A stretch of 8,519 nt of DNA from Flammeovirgaceae bacterium (GCA_002696995.1 NZUF01000021.1:28325-36843); one strand, 5' to 3'; positions 1 to 6,777 are shown, counted from the stretch's first letter. The notes: generated from the letters alone by a model not told the origin. Translations and numbers: made by a program.

Positions 1-1179
1 GACGACAATTTCAAAATTTATGATTTTGATTTAAAATCAGTTAAAAAAATCTTTAAAAAAGTTGATGTAGAACTTCAGAAAGTTGACTTAGGTGAATATG
101 AATCTTATATGCTCAAAGAAATTATGGAGCAACCAAACTCTTTAACTCAAACTATGTTGGGAAGAGTTAAAGACAATGAAATAACATTAGGCGGAATAAG
201 AGAAAATGTTAATAATCTTCTTGAAGCAAAAAGAATTATTATTATTGGTTGCGGAACATCTTGGCATGCAGCACTAACAGCAGAATATTTTCTAGAAAAA
301 TATTTGAAAATACCCGTTGAAGTAGAGTATGGATCTGAGTTTAGGTACAGAGACCCAATAATTAATAAAGGTGATATTGTATTTGTTATTTCACAGTCAG
401 GAGAAACTGCTGATACTCTTGAAGCAACTAAGATCGCAAAAAAGAAAGGTGGAATTACAATTGGAATAGTTAATGCCGTAGGATCATCAATAGCTAGAGA
501 AACGAATGAGGGATGCTATCTTCATGCAGGACCAGAAATTGGAGTTGCAAGTACTAAAGCATTTACCTCGCAACTATTAGTTTTCTTTATGATTGGGATT
601 AAGGCTGGATATTTAAAAGGAATTATCTCAGAATCTAAGTACCATAAAATGATAAGTCAGCTAAAAGAATTACCAAGTAAAGTTGATGAAATACTTAAAA
701 AATCTTCTTCAATTAAAAAGGTTGCAAATAAAATATATAAGAAAGATCACTGTCTTTTTATGAGTAGAGGTAATAATTTTCCAGTAGGACTGGAGGGAGC
801 ATTAAAGCTTAAAGAAATATCATATATTCATGCTCAAGGATACCCAGCAGCTGAGCTTAAACATGGTCCGATTGCACTTATAGATAAAAATATGCCTGTT
901 GTTGTGATTTGTACTAAAAGTGATGAATACGAAAAAATGTTAAGTAATGTGATGGAAATTAAAGCAAGAAAAGCTATAGTTATAGGTATTGTAGATCCAA
1001 AAAACTATCATATGAAAAAACACTTCGATTATTATATCGAAGTTCCAAATACTTCCAAAGACTTTTCACCAATACTTAATCAAATTCCTCTACAGCTAAT
1101 TGCATATTATTGTGCAATTCTAAGGGGGTGTGATGTTGATAAGCCAAGAAACTTGGCAAAGTCAGTTACAGTAGAGTAA
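1..1179 (+). CDS. glmS: Glutamine-fructose-6-phosphate aminotransferase (isomerizing), 5'-truncated by the window edge
   Basis: GlmS makes glucosamine-6-phosphate from fructose-6-phosphate and glutamine in the cytoplasm, the first step towards UDP-GlcNAc, peptidoglycan and LPS. The frame is open from base 1, so the ATG at 109 is internal. The 392 visible residues (family usually about 600) cover the linker and both SIS sugar-isomerase domains; the N-terminal glutaminase domain with its catalytic Cys lies outside the window. SIS1 shows CGTS (fragment residues 84-87) and SQSGETADT (131-139), then STKAFTSQ (184-191). SIS2 shows SRGNNFPVGLEGALKLKEIS (255-274) and ELKHGP (285-290), and the chain ends in the family-typical RNLAKSVTVE. 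By spacing to the E. coli enzyme, E272, H288 and K387 correspond to isomerase residues E488, H504 and K603. No frameshift is seen and the 3' end is complete. A receptor gene follows after 63 bases. Identification is essentially certain. Confidence 0.97.
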   Translation, partial: DDNFKIYDFDLKSVKKIFKKVDVELQKVDLGEYESYMLKEIMEQPNSLTQTMLGRVKDNEITLGGIRENVNNLLEAKRIIIIGCGTSWHAALTAEYFLEKYLKIPVEVEYGSEFRYRDPIINKGDIVFVISQSGETADTLEATKIAKKKGGITIGIVNAVGSSIARETNEGCYLHAGPEIGVASTKAFTSQLLVFFMIGIKAGYLKGIISESKYHKMISQLKELPSKVDEILKKSSSIKKVANKIYKKDHCLFMSRGNNFPVGLEGALKLKEISYIHAQGYPAAELKHGPIALIDKNMPVVVICTKSDEYEKMLSNVMEIKARKAIVIGIVDPKNYHMKKHFDYYIEVPNTSKDFSPILNQIPLQLIAYYCAILRGCDVDKPRNLAKSVTVE

Positions 1180-1184
1180 ATTTT
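1153..1184 (+). promoter_or_regulatory. Possible flavobacterial promoter for the TonB-dependent receptor gene
   Basis: TTG at 1153-1155, a 21-base spacer, then TAAATTTT at 1177-1184, one base from the flavobacterial -7 consensus TAnnTTTG. It overlaps the glmS stop codon and would give a leader of roughly 50 bases. In DNA this AT-rich such a match can arise by chance, and read-through from glmS is an equally good explanation. Confidence 0.25.
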
Positions 1185-1242
1185 CAAAGTCTATTCTTAT
1201 TAATTTTTGATATTCATTTTCATACACTAGAATTACAATAAT

Positions 1243-3048
1243 ATGAGACAATTTTTAAAAATTTTATTTTTTTTTATACTACCAATAACTCTAAAATCTC
1301 AAAGAGTATTAGATGAAGTCACAATAAATTCTGGAAGAATTTTGATTCCATTTTCTGAAGAAAATAGAAATTTAATAATTATTGACTCAACTTTCTTAAA
1401 TAATTCCTCTGCAAAAAATTTAAGTGAAATTCTTCAGCAAGTAATTGGAATTGATGTTAGAAGAAGAGGGAATGATGACATTCAGTCTGACCTATTTATA
1501 AGAGGTGGAAGTTTCGATCAGACACTACTTCTTATTAACGGAATTAAGGTAGAAGATTCACAAACCGGTCACCATCAAATGAACTTATCAGTACCTCTAG
1601 ACCTGATAGATAAAATTGAAATTTTAAAAGGGCCAGGCTCTAGAATTTTTGGAATGAATGCGTTCAACGGAGCAGTAAATATTATTACAAAAAAAAATAG
1701 TGAGAATGGTAATATAAATTTAGGCTACGGATCCTTCAAAACATTTCAGAGCTCAGCATCTATCCCAATTAACACCAAGAAATCATCTCATATATTAAGC
1801 TCAACTTATAGACAATCTGATGGGTATAGATATAATACAGATTATAATTACTTTAATATATTTTATTCTGGAATTATAGAAATGAATAATTCTGATCTTC
1901 AAGTTCTATTTACTAACTCAGATAGAAAATTTGGTGCAAATGGATTTTACGCAAGTCCAGAAGCCAAAGATCAATATGAGGATACAAATGGTAGCCTACT
2001 CAATTTTAAATTAACTAAAAAGAGAGAAAATATTTCCATGGAATCAGCATTATACTGGAGAAGACATGAGGATACTTATATTTATATTAGAAATAATCCA
2101 AGTTTTTATAAAAATGATCATATTTCGCATAAGCTTGGATTTCAAAATAACATTTCAATATTTTCAGATGCTGGAATTACAGGAATTGGAATTGATTTGT
2201 CAAACACGTGGCTAAGTAGTAACAATTTAGGAGAAAGAAATAGATTTATTGCAACAATTTTCGCTGAACAATTAATTAATAAAAATAGATTTTCATTTAC
2301 ACCAGGTATAGCTTTTTCAATATATGAAAAACCGAGTAATGATTTATTTAAATCAAAATTATTTCCAGGGATAGACATTGGATATAAGTTATCAGATAAG
2401 ATTTCTCTAAATGCTAATATTGGTGAGACATTTAGAATACCAACATTTACAGACCTCTACTATAGTGACCCAAACAATGAGGGGAATGAAAATTTAGATC
2501 CAGAGAAAGCATTCACTAGTGAGGTTGGATTCAAACTCAGAGAAAAAAATTATGATATTTCCTTAAGTTTATTTAGAAGGAAATCTGATAACCTAATAGA
2601 TTATATAAAAGCTTACCCTAATGATAAATGGTCTCCTCAAAACATAAAAAATGTAATAACGACTGGCGTTGAATTTAACAGTAAATTATTATTAAAAATT
2701 AATAATATTTCAAACACTCTAAATCTAGGTTACGCTTTCATTAACGATGACTATAAAAACGATATATTATCCAGGTACAGCCTGAATTCCTATAAACACA
2801 GATTGATTTTAAATTTTGATTTTAAATTATCAAAGTCTATATCAAATTATTTATCGTACAGATACGGTGTTAGAGAATCACATGATGAAAATAACAAATC
2901 AGTAGTTGACTATAAAATCTCTATGCAGAGAGATAGATGGAAAGTAACAATTAACCTAAATAATATTTTTGATTCAAAATATTATGAGACAAACCTTATT
3001 CAAATGCCCGGAAGAAATTTTGCATTAGGATTAAACATAAAGATCTAA
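1243..3048 (+). CDS. TonB-dependent outer-membrane receptor, BtuB-type, substrate unknown
   Basis: A 601-residue outer-membrane active transporter powered by TonB-ExbBD. A hydrophobic signal peptide (residues 1 to about 20, ending KSQ) is followed by LDEVTI (23-28), which fits a TonB box. The plug domain spans about 43-150 and contains LFIRGGSFDQTLLLINGIKV (84-103) and IEILKGPGSRIFGMNAFNGA (125-144). The remaining 450 residues form the beta-barrel, with the typical FRIPTFTDLYY stretch and a C-terminal MPGRNFALGLNIKI strand. It lacks the N-terminal carboxypeptidase-regulatory-like domain found in SusC-type receptors, and there is no SusD partner nearby, so a small cofactor or metal chelate (cobalamin, siderophore) is more likely than a glycan. 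No cobalamin riboswitch fits in the 63-base leader. The ATG was chosen because the signal peptide begins there. The gene ends in a 4-base tail-to-tail overlap with the acetyltransferase gene. Family is sure; substrate is unknown. Confidence 0.93.
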   Translation: MRQFLKILFFFILPITLKSQRVLDEVTINSGRILIPFSEENRNLIIIDSTFLNNSSAKNLSEILQQVIGIDVRRRGNDDIQSDLFIRGGSFDQTLLLINGIKVEDSQTGHHQMNLSVPLDLIDKIEILKGPGSRIFGMNAFNGAVNIITKKNSENGNINLGYGSFKTFQSSASIPINTKKSSHILSSTYRQSDGYRYNTDYNYFNIFYSGIIEMNNSDLQVLFTNSDRKFGANGFYASPEAKDQYEDTNGSLLNFKLTKKRENISMESALYWRRHEDTYIYIRNNPSFYKNDHISHKLGFQNNISIFSDAGITGIGIDLSNTWLSSNNLGERNRFIATIFAEQLINKNRFSFTPGIAFSIYEKPSNDLFKSKLFPGIDIGYKLSDKISLNANIGETFRIPTFTDLYYSDPNNEGNENLDPEKAFTSEVGFKLREKNYDISLSLFRRKSDNLIDYIKAYPNDKWSPQNIKNVITTGVEFNSKLLLKINNISNTLNLGYAFINDDYKNDILSRYSLNSYKHRLILNFDFKLSKSISNYLSYRYGVRESHDENNKSVVDYKISMQRDRWKVTINLNNIFDSKYYETNLIQMPGRNFALGLNIKI

Positions 3049-3473
3049 CTATCTAAGAAGCTTTTCATCATCACATTATTTACCTTAAACCCATTTCTCT
3101 CATAAAACTTGATGAGTTTCTCATCACAAAAAAGAGTAATTCTATAACAACCTTTTGTCTTACCTATATCTACTAACTCTTTAACTAGCTTCACACCTGC
3201 CATCTTACCTCTAACATTAGTATCTACAACAATATCTTCGATATGACCAGCTATATCTCCCCTTACTTTATTTTCAATAACAATACTTCCGTAGGCAACT
3301 ATTTTATCTTCATAAATACCAACTATCGAGTTAGCACTTGTGTTAGAAATGAAGTTTTTCCAAGATGATTCCTTATCTATAGAATCAACATCTTTTTCTT
3401 TTAACTGATTTAATAAAAGAAAAACATCATCAAGGTCATCTTTTAATATTTCTCTAAACTTTATTTCACTCAT
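3045..3473 (-). CDS. GNAT-family N-acetyltransferase resembling glucosamine-6-phosphate N-acetyltransferase (GNA1)
   Basis: A 142-residue single-domain GNAT enzyme using acetyl-CoA. From the chosen start, GHIEDIVVD is at 76-84, the pyrophosphate loop RGKMAG at 88-93, GCYRITLFCDE at 108-118 and FYERNGF at 123-129. This order and wording (GHIEDIVV, RGK, GCY-I-L-CDE, FYE-GF) matches eukaryotic GNA1, which acetylates glucosamine-6-phosphate; I recognise the match from memory and have not aligned it. The fourth loop position is Met rather than the consensus Gly; human GNA1, as I recall it, has Gln there. An in-frame ATG at 3497 would add eight charged residues inside the upstream gene. I prefer the ATG at 3473 because it overlaps the upstream stop as ATGA and has AAGGA three bases before it. 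It forms a two-gene operon with the beta-barrel gene. GNAT fold is certain; the sugar-phosphate substrate is inferred, and another amine acceptor is possible. Confidence 0.85.
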   Translation of the reverse strand: MSEIKFREILKDDLDDVFLLLNQLKEKDVDSIDKESSWKNFISNTSANSIVGIYEDKIVAYGSIVIENKVRGDIAGHIEDIVVDTNVRGKMAGVKLVKELVDIGKTKGCYRITLFCDEKLIKFYERNGFKVNNVMMKSFLDS

Positions 3474-3481
3474 TTTTCCTT
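3470..3481 (-). promoter_or_regulatory. ATGA stop/start overlap with a Shine-Dalgarno-like AAGGA
   Basis: On the minus strand the ATG of the acetyltransferase (3473-3471) overlaps the TGA of the beta-barrel gene (3472-3470), the usual layout for translational coupling. AAGGA (3481-3477) lies three bases upstream of the ATG. The same purine run encodes the lysine-rich C-terminal tail of the upstream protein. This site is the main reason for choosing the shorter acetyltransferase start. Confidence 0.6.
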
Positions 3482-4075
3482 CTTCTTTGTCCCCCACTTA
3501 ATAATGGAATATTTTAAAGATATCTGAAACATTGTATTTTTTGTCTCCGAATTTATAATATTAGTATCTGAAATATTTGTCAATCCTTTAACGTATCTTA
3601 AAGTCAATCCTAAATTTGCTGGCAGTCTGACACCTAATCCAGCTACAAAACTGAAATCTCTACTAAGTAGTTGATTTTTAAAATTATTTTTAACACCATT
3701 CACCGATAATTTTGCATCAGTTAATAACCCAAACTGAGGTCCAAAATGAAAATTAAGTGGACCAAAATCATTTCTTATTAGAATAGGGATATTTAAATAA
3801 CTAAGATTATTTTTATTGATTAGCTGATTTACTTGAAATTCACTTCCTTGTGTTGAGTACTGCCCCTCTAATTGTATTCCAAACATGAGAGGTAGTTTGA
3901 TATAAACAAAGCCACCTAAATGATAACCTGTGATAGATTCAACACCCTGTATCGAAGATAATTTCTGGGTAGCAAAATTAGAACCACCCTTTAAACCTAC
4001 TTCAAGTTTTTGAGAAAAAGCACTACTTGATCCTAGTATAATTAAAAAAAGTACTGTTATAAATTTTTTTATCAT
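3470..4075 (-). CDS. Small outer-membrane beta-barrel (porin-family-like) protein
   Basis: A 201-residue protein with a clear signal peptide (MIKKFITVLFLIILGSSSAF, cleavage probably just before or after SQ at 21-22). The mature part starts KLEVGLKGGSNFAT and continues as alternating hydrophobic and polar strands (GGFVYIKLP, FGIQLEGQYS, LNIPILIRNDF, NFHFGPQFGLL, FVAGLGVRLP, LGLTLRYVKGL). The final strand is TMFQISLKYS. This is the pattern of the Bacteroidota outer-membrane beta-barrel domain of about 200 residues. Such proteins are anchored in the outer membrane and their roles are mostly unknown. After the last strand there is an unusual IIKWGTKKKEK tail, where barrels normally stop at or near the strand; it is coded by the ribosome-binding region of the next gene. 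The pair with the GNAT gene is probably one transcript. Family assignment is by pattern, and no specific function can be given. Confidence 0.84.
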   Translation of the reverse strand: MIKKFITVLFLIILGSSSAFSQKLEVGLKGGSNFATQKLSSIQGVESITGYHLGGFVYIKLPLMFGIQLEGQYSTQGSEFQVNQLINKNNLSYLNIPILIRNDFGPLNFHFGPQFGLLTDAKLSVNGVKNNFKNQLLSRDFSFVAGLGVRLPANLGLTLRYVKGLTNISDTNIINSETKNTMFQISLKYSIIKWGTKKKEK

Positions 4076-4123
4076 AGTTTTAATTCAAATTTAAATAATT
4101 AACGCTTAATAAATTTAAATATT
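4076..4123. promoter_or_regulatory. Divergent intergenic region, likely holding both promoters
   Basis: These 48 very AT-rich bases separate two divergently transcribed genes, so both promoters should lie in or next to them. On the minus strand TAAATTTG (4093-4086) matches the -7 consensus TAnnTTTG exactly, but it lies only 10 bases from the ATG and no TTG stands at the right distance upstream. On the + strand no convincing element is visible. Neither start has a Shine-Dalgarno sequence, which is usual for flavobacteria. Confidence 0.3.
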
Positions 4124-4714
4124 ATGAGTAATCCACTAGTAAAACCACTAAACTCCGAGGATAAAGAATTAAAGAAACTAATAAAATTCTATGATGAGAC
4201 TCTGGGTTTTTGTCCTAATAGTATAAAGACCATGTTCATTAGACCACAAATAGCTTATGCTTTTATTAATCTTAACAAAGCAGTTATGGAGAACAAAGGT
4301 GAACTGTCAAGTAAAATAAAAAGGTTAATTGGTTATTTAGCTAGTACTGTTAGTGGGTGTAGATATTGCCAGGCTCATACAATTAGAGCTGCAGAAAGAT
4401 ATGGGTCAGATGATAAACAATTAAATGAAATTTGGGATTTCAGAGAAAGTTCTGCATTTACTGAAAAAGAAAAAATTGCTTTTGAATTTACAATAGCTTC
4501 ATCTTCTATCCCTAACCAAGTTAACGATAAAATTTCATCTGAACTAAGAGAGCACTGGGATGATGGAGAAATTGTTGAGATGCTAGGTGTGATCTCACTT
4601 TTTGGATTTCTAAATAGGTGGAATGACTCGATGGGAACACCAATTGAAGAGGGAGCTCTAGAATCAGGAAATAAATTCATCAAGAATTGGAATCCTAATA
4701 AACATATAAGTTAA
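4124..4714 (+). CDS. AhpD-like / carboxymuconolactone decarboxylase-family protein (peroxidase-related)
   Basis: A 196-residue all-helical cytoplasmic protein with no signal peptide. The core of the AhpD/CMD fold is visible as VSGCRYCQAHT (76-86), with the redox pair C79/C82 and H85 just behind it. The helix before it (LSSKIKRLIGYLASTVS) and the later helical stretch EIVEMLGVISLFGFLNRWND (149-168) also fit the peroxidase-related subfamily. Members use the Cys pair in alkylhydroperoxidase-like redox reactions, and many are uncharacterised. The length suits this subfamily, which is longer than single-domain CMD proteins of about 120 residues. The Cys-His spacing is CxxCxxH rather than the CxxCxxxH of classical AhpD; I believe this is common in the subfamily. 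The gene diverges from the beta-barrel gene, and the Kazal lipoprotein follows 42 bases later on the same strand. No lipoyl partner is present. Family likely; the reaction is not known. Confidence 0.87.
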   Translation: MSNPLVKPLNSEDKELKKLIKFYDETLGFCPNSIKTMFIRPQIAYAFINLNKAVMENKGELSSKIKRLIGYLASTVSGCRYCQAHTIRAAERYGSDDKQLNEIWDFRESSAFTEKEKIAFEFTIASSSIPNQVNDKISSELREHWDDGEIVEMLGVISLFGFLNRWNDSMGTPIEEGALESGNKFIKNWNPNKHIS

Positions 4715-4741
4715 AAGTGTAAAATAAATATTATATATTAG
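4711..4741 (+). promoter_or_regulatory. Possible weak promoter for the Kazal lipoprotein gene
   Basis: TATATTAG at 4734-4741 differs at one fixed position from the -7 consensus TAnnTTTG, and TTA (one base from TTG) sits 20 bases upstream at 4711-4713. Transcription would begin near 4747, about ten bases before the ATG at 4757. The match is weak, and co-transcription with the upstream gene cannot be excluded. Confidence 0.25.
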
Positions 4742-4756
4742 CGCAAATTTTTAAAA

Positions 4757-4981
4757 ATGAAGATAATTAGAATTATTACCCTCTTATCCATTACACAAAT
4801 AACTTTGACATCATGCAATAAAGATTTGGTTTGTATAGATGAAAATTTAATTGTCGAAAATGCTGCTTGTACTAAAGAATATAATCCGGTATGTGGGTGT
4901 GATAATAATACTTACTCAAATATTTGTATTGCAACAAATGCAGGAATAATCTCATATGAGATGGGTGAATGTAAAAACTAA
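4757..4981 (+). CDS. Small lipoprotein with a Kazal-type serine protease inhibitor domain
   Basis: A 74-residue secreted lipoprotein. A hydrophobic signal (1-19) ends in the lipobox LTSC with C20 as the lipidated cysteine, so the protein should be tethered to the membrane, probably the outer one. Six further cysteines (26, 38, 46, 48, 57, 72) belong to a Kazal domain. CTKEYNPVCGCDNNTYSNIC (38-57) keeps the family spacing C-x7-C-x10-C and the conserved Tyr, and GEC closes the domain. Compared with ovomucoid third domain (CTLEYRPLCGSDNKTY), the reactive P1 residue falls on K40, which predicts inhibition of trypsin-like proteases. The usual fifth Kazal cysteine, just after C57, is absent, and an extra one is present at C48; C26-C48 would be a plausible replacement disulfide. 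Such CxC variants occur in other bacterial Kazal domains. It ends 14 bases before the convergent pckA. Inhibitory activity is inferred. Confidence 0.87.
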   Translation: MKIIRIITLLSITQITLTSCNKDLVCIDENLIVENAACTKEYNPVCGCDNNTYSNICIATNAGIISYEMGECKN

Positions 4982-4995
4982 AAACTTCTTGGTAT

Positions 4996-6585
4996 TTATT
5001 TAATTAAATAATCTGAGAATATAGGACCTCCACTAAGGGTATCATCTGAAATATCATTAATATATTTTTCAAAATTTTTGTTGAAGTGATTGGCTAAAAC
5101 AACTAAGGATGAATATAACTTTTTGTCATCTCCCCACATCTCTTTTTGACTTAATATATTTGAAGGTACCTCAGGACAAACTACTGGGATTTTAAATTTA
5201 AAAATAGAGTGTTCTCTATATTTCCCGTGATTAATTTTATGTAATTCTCCAGTATTAACAGCATTAATAATACTACGGGTGTACTTGAGAGCGATTCTTT
5301 TACCTACTCCAAATGGACCTCCTATCCATCCAGTATTTACCAACCAAACTTTAACATCACAATTATTTATCTTATCAATTAACATCTTTGCATATACACC
5401 TGGATGTAAGGGCATGAATGGTGCACCAAAACAAGCAGAAAAATTAGGTACTGGATCATTTATTCCAATTTCAGTCCCAGCTAATTTAGACGTATAACCA
5501 GATATAAAGTGATATGCAGCTTGAGCTGGAGATAATTTCGATATAGGAGGTAATACTCCAAAGGCATCAGCAGTTAGAAAAAAAATATTCTTAGGATTCG
5601 ATCCTAGTGATGGGTTAACTGAGTTCTCAATATGATGTATTGGATAGCTAACTCTAGAGTTCTGAGTTATCGAAGAATTATTATAATCAACTACACCATC
5701 TTTATCTAAAACTATATTCTCTAAAAGCGCACAAGGTCTTATAGCATTAAAAATATCTGGTTCTTTATCTTTAGATAAATCTAGAACCTTCGCATAACAA
5801 CCTCCCTCAAAGTTAAATATCGTGTTATTGTTATCCCATCCGTGCTCATCATCACCAATAAGCTTACGGTTTTTATCAGTAGATAAAGTGGTTTTACCTG
5901 TACCAGATAACCCAAAGAAAATTGAAGTTTCACCTTTATCACTTGTATTTGCGCTACAATGCATAGGTAGGGTATTTTCATTTACAGGAAGTAAGAAATT
6001 CAAAACAGAAAAAATTCCTTTTTTTATCTCACCAGTATACGCAGTCCCTCCTATAAGAATTTTTTTCTTTGAAAAATTGATTATAGAAAAGTTGCTATTA
6101 TCAGTTCCAAGCTCTTCGGAATCTGCTATGAAATTTGGAGCACAGATTATTGTCCAATCTACTTCCTTACCCTCAAGTGAATTTCTTAAAAACATGTTAT
6201 GAATAAATAAGTCACTCCACGGCAACTCACATATAGTCCTTATCTTAATTTCTGATTTTTGAGATGCACAAGCAGAGCAATCTCTTACATATAAATTCTT
6301 TCCAGATAAATACTTGGATAATTTATCTTCTATTTTAGAAAACTGAACTTCATTAAATGGTCTATTAATATCTCCCCACCATACTTTATTTTTTGTTTTT
6401 TCATCTTTTACAATATACCTATCCCTTGGAGACCTCCCAGTAAACTTACCAGTATTTACTGATAGAGTTCCGTCAGATGTTAAAATACCTTGGCCTTTAG
6501 AAATAGTAATCTTATATAGATCTTTTGGATCCGTGTTGTAATGAATTTTTGAATCAGTGATGTTGTACTGATCAAGCCAGATCAT
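4996..6585 (-). CDS. pckA: Phosphoenolpyruvate carboxykinase (ATP)
   Basis: This cytoplasmic enzyme converts oxaloacetate and ATP to phosphoenolpyruvate, CO2 and ADP, the entry step of gluconeogenesis. The protein has 529 residues (E. coli 540) and all signature motifs: TGRSPRD (49-55, substrate Arg R51), GEIKKG (185-190), MHCSAN (208-213), the P-loop GLSGTGKTT (225-233), the metal-binding LIGDDEHGW (242-250), RVSYPI (311-316), FLTADAFGVLPP (336-347) and NTGW (417-420). By position K189, H209 and D246 match the metal ligands K213, H232 and D269 of the E. coli enzyme. The N-terminus starts a few residues short of relatives, but a TAA lies in frame two codons before the ATG, so no extension is possible. 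A weak -7-like TATATTTA (6613-6606, minus strand) precedes it, and the tRNA-Val terminator insulates it upstream. fbp lies further upstream on the same strand. Identification is certain. Confidence 0.98.
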   Translation of the reverse strand: MIWLDQYNITDSKIHYNTDPKDLYKITISKGQGILTSDGTLSVNTGKFTGRSPRDRYIVKDEKTKNKVWWGDINRPFNEVQFSKIEDKLSKYLSGKNLYVRDCSACASQKSEIKIRTICELPWSDLFIHNMFLRNSLEGKEVDWTIICAPNFIADSEELGTDNSNFSIINFSKKKILIGGTAYTGEIKKGIFSVLNFLLPVNENTLPMHCSANTSDKGETSIFFGLSGTGKTTLSTDKNRKLIGDDEHGWDNNNTIFNFEGGCYAKVLDLSKDKEPDIFNAIRPCALLENIVLDKDGVVDYNNSSITQNSRVSYPIHHIENSVNPSLGSNPKNIFFLTADAFGVLPPISKLSPAQAAYHFISGYTSKLAGTEIGINDPVPNFSACFGAPFMPLHPGVYAKMLIDKINNCDVKVWLVNTGWIGGPFGVGKRIALKYTRSIINAVNTGELHKINHGKYREHSIFKFKIPVVCPEVPSNILSQKEMWGDDKKLYSSLVVLANHFNKNFEKYINDISDDTLSGGPIFSDYLIK

Positions 6586-6655
6586 AAGTTAATATTGTTG
6601 TAAAATAAATATACGAGAATAATGAAAAGATACTTTCATAATTTTATTTTTTTTT

Positions 6656-6698
6656 AAAAAAAAATAAAAAAAAGCGAAAAACAATAATGAATTTCGCT
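6656..6698 (-). terminator. Rho-independent terminator of tRNA-Val
   Basis: On the minus strand, four bases after the tRNA discriminator base, AGCGAAA (6698-6692) can pair perfectly with TTTCGCT (6679-6673) across a 12-base loop. It is followed by seven T, one A and nine T (6672-6656). A 7-bp stem plus a long U-tract is a good intrinsic terminator. It separates the tRNA from pckA, which starts about 70 bases downstream. On the + strand the same stretch reads T9 (6647-6655) then A9. Confidence 0.85.
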
Positions 6699-6702
6699 AT
6701 AG

Positions 6703-6777
6703 TGGGCCCTGCTGGATTCGAACCAGCGACCCCCTGCTTGTAAGGCAGGTGCTCTGAACCAACTGAGCTAAGAGCCC
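6703..6777 (-). tRNA. tRNA-Val (anticodon UAC)
   Basis: The 75 bases fold into a full cloverleaf. The acceptor GGGCTCT pairs with AGGGCCC (one G-U). The D-arm is GCTC/GAGC around AGTTGGTTCA. The anticodon stem CCTGC/GCAGG holds the 7-base loop CTTACAA with anticodon TAC. The variable loop is GGGTC, and the T-arm is GCTGG/CCAGC around TTCGAAT. The discriminator base is A. CCA is not encoded. Anticodon UAC reads GUA and probably other GUN valine codons, the favoured valine codons in AT-rich genes. It has its own promoter upstream and a terminator downstream, so it looks like a single-gene transcription unit. Confidence 0.97.

Noticed and set aside
1180..1242. Cobalamin or other riboswitch in front of the TonB receptor
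   Set aside because: The gap is only 63 AT-rich bases without conserved boxes or stable hairpins, too short for a cobalamin riboswitch.
2142..2378. Open frame antisense to the TonB receptor, and similar antisense frames within pckA and the AhpD-like gene
   Set aside because: They lie wholly inside well-supported genes, show no domain, signal peptide or own spacing, and are shadows of the real coding frames.
3474..3497. Longer acetyltransferase start at 3497 adding MGDKEEGK
   Set aside because: It lies inside the upstream gene and adds charged residues outside the GNAT fold; the ATG at 3473 has the ATGA overlap and AAGGA.
4996..5011. Perfect 16-base AT-only palindrome TTATTTAATTAAATAA at the end of pckA
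   Set aside because: It lies in the last codons and stop of pckA, has no loop or GC and no following T-run, and is easily produced by chance in this base composition; not called a terminator.
6703..6777. tRNA gene as a possible integration site for a mobile element carrying the LamG-like gene
   Set aside because: No integrase and no repeat of the tRNA 3' end was seen in the window, and the LamG-like gene is on the 5' side of the tRNA, whereas integration usually uses the 3' end.
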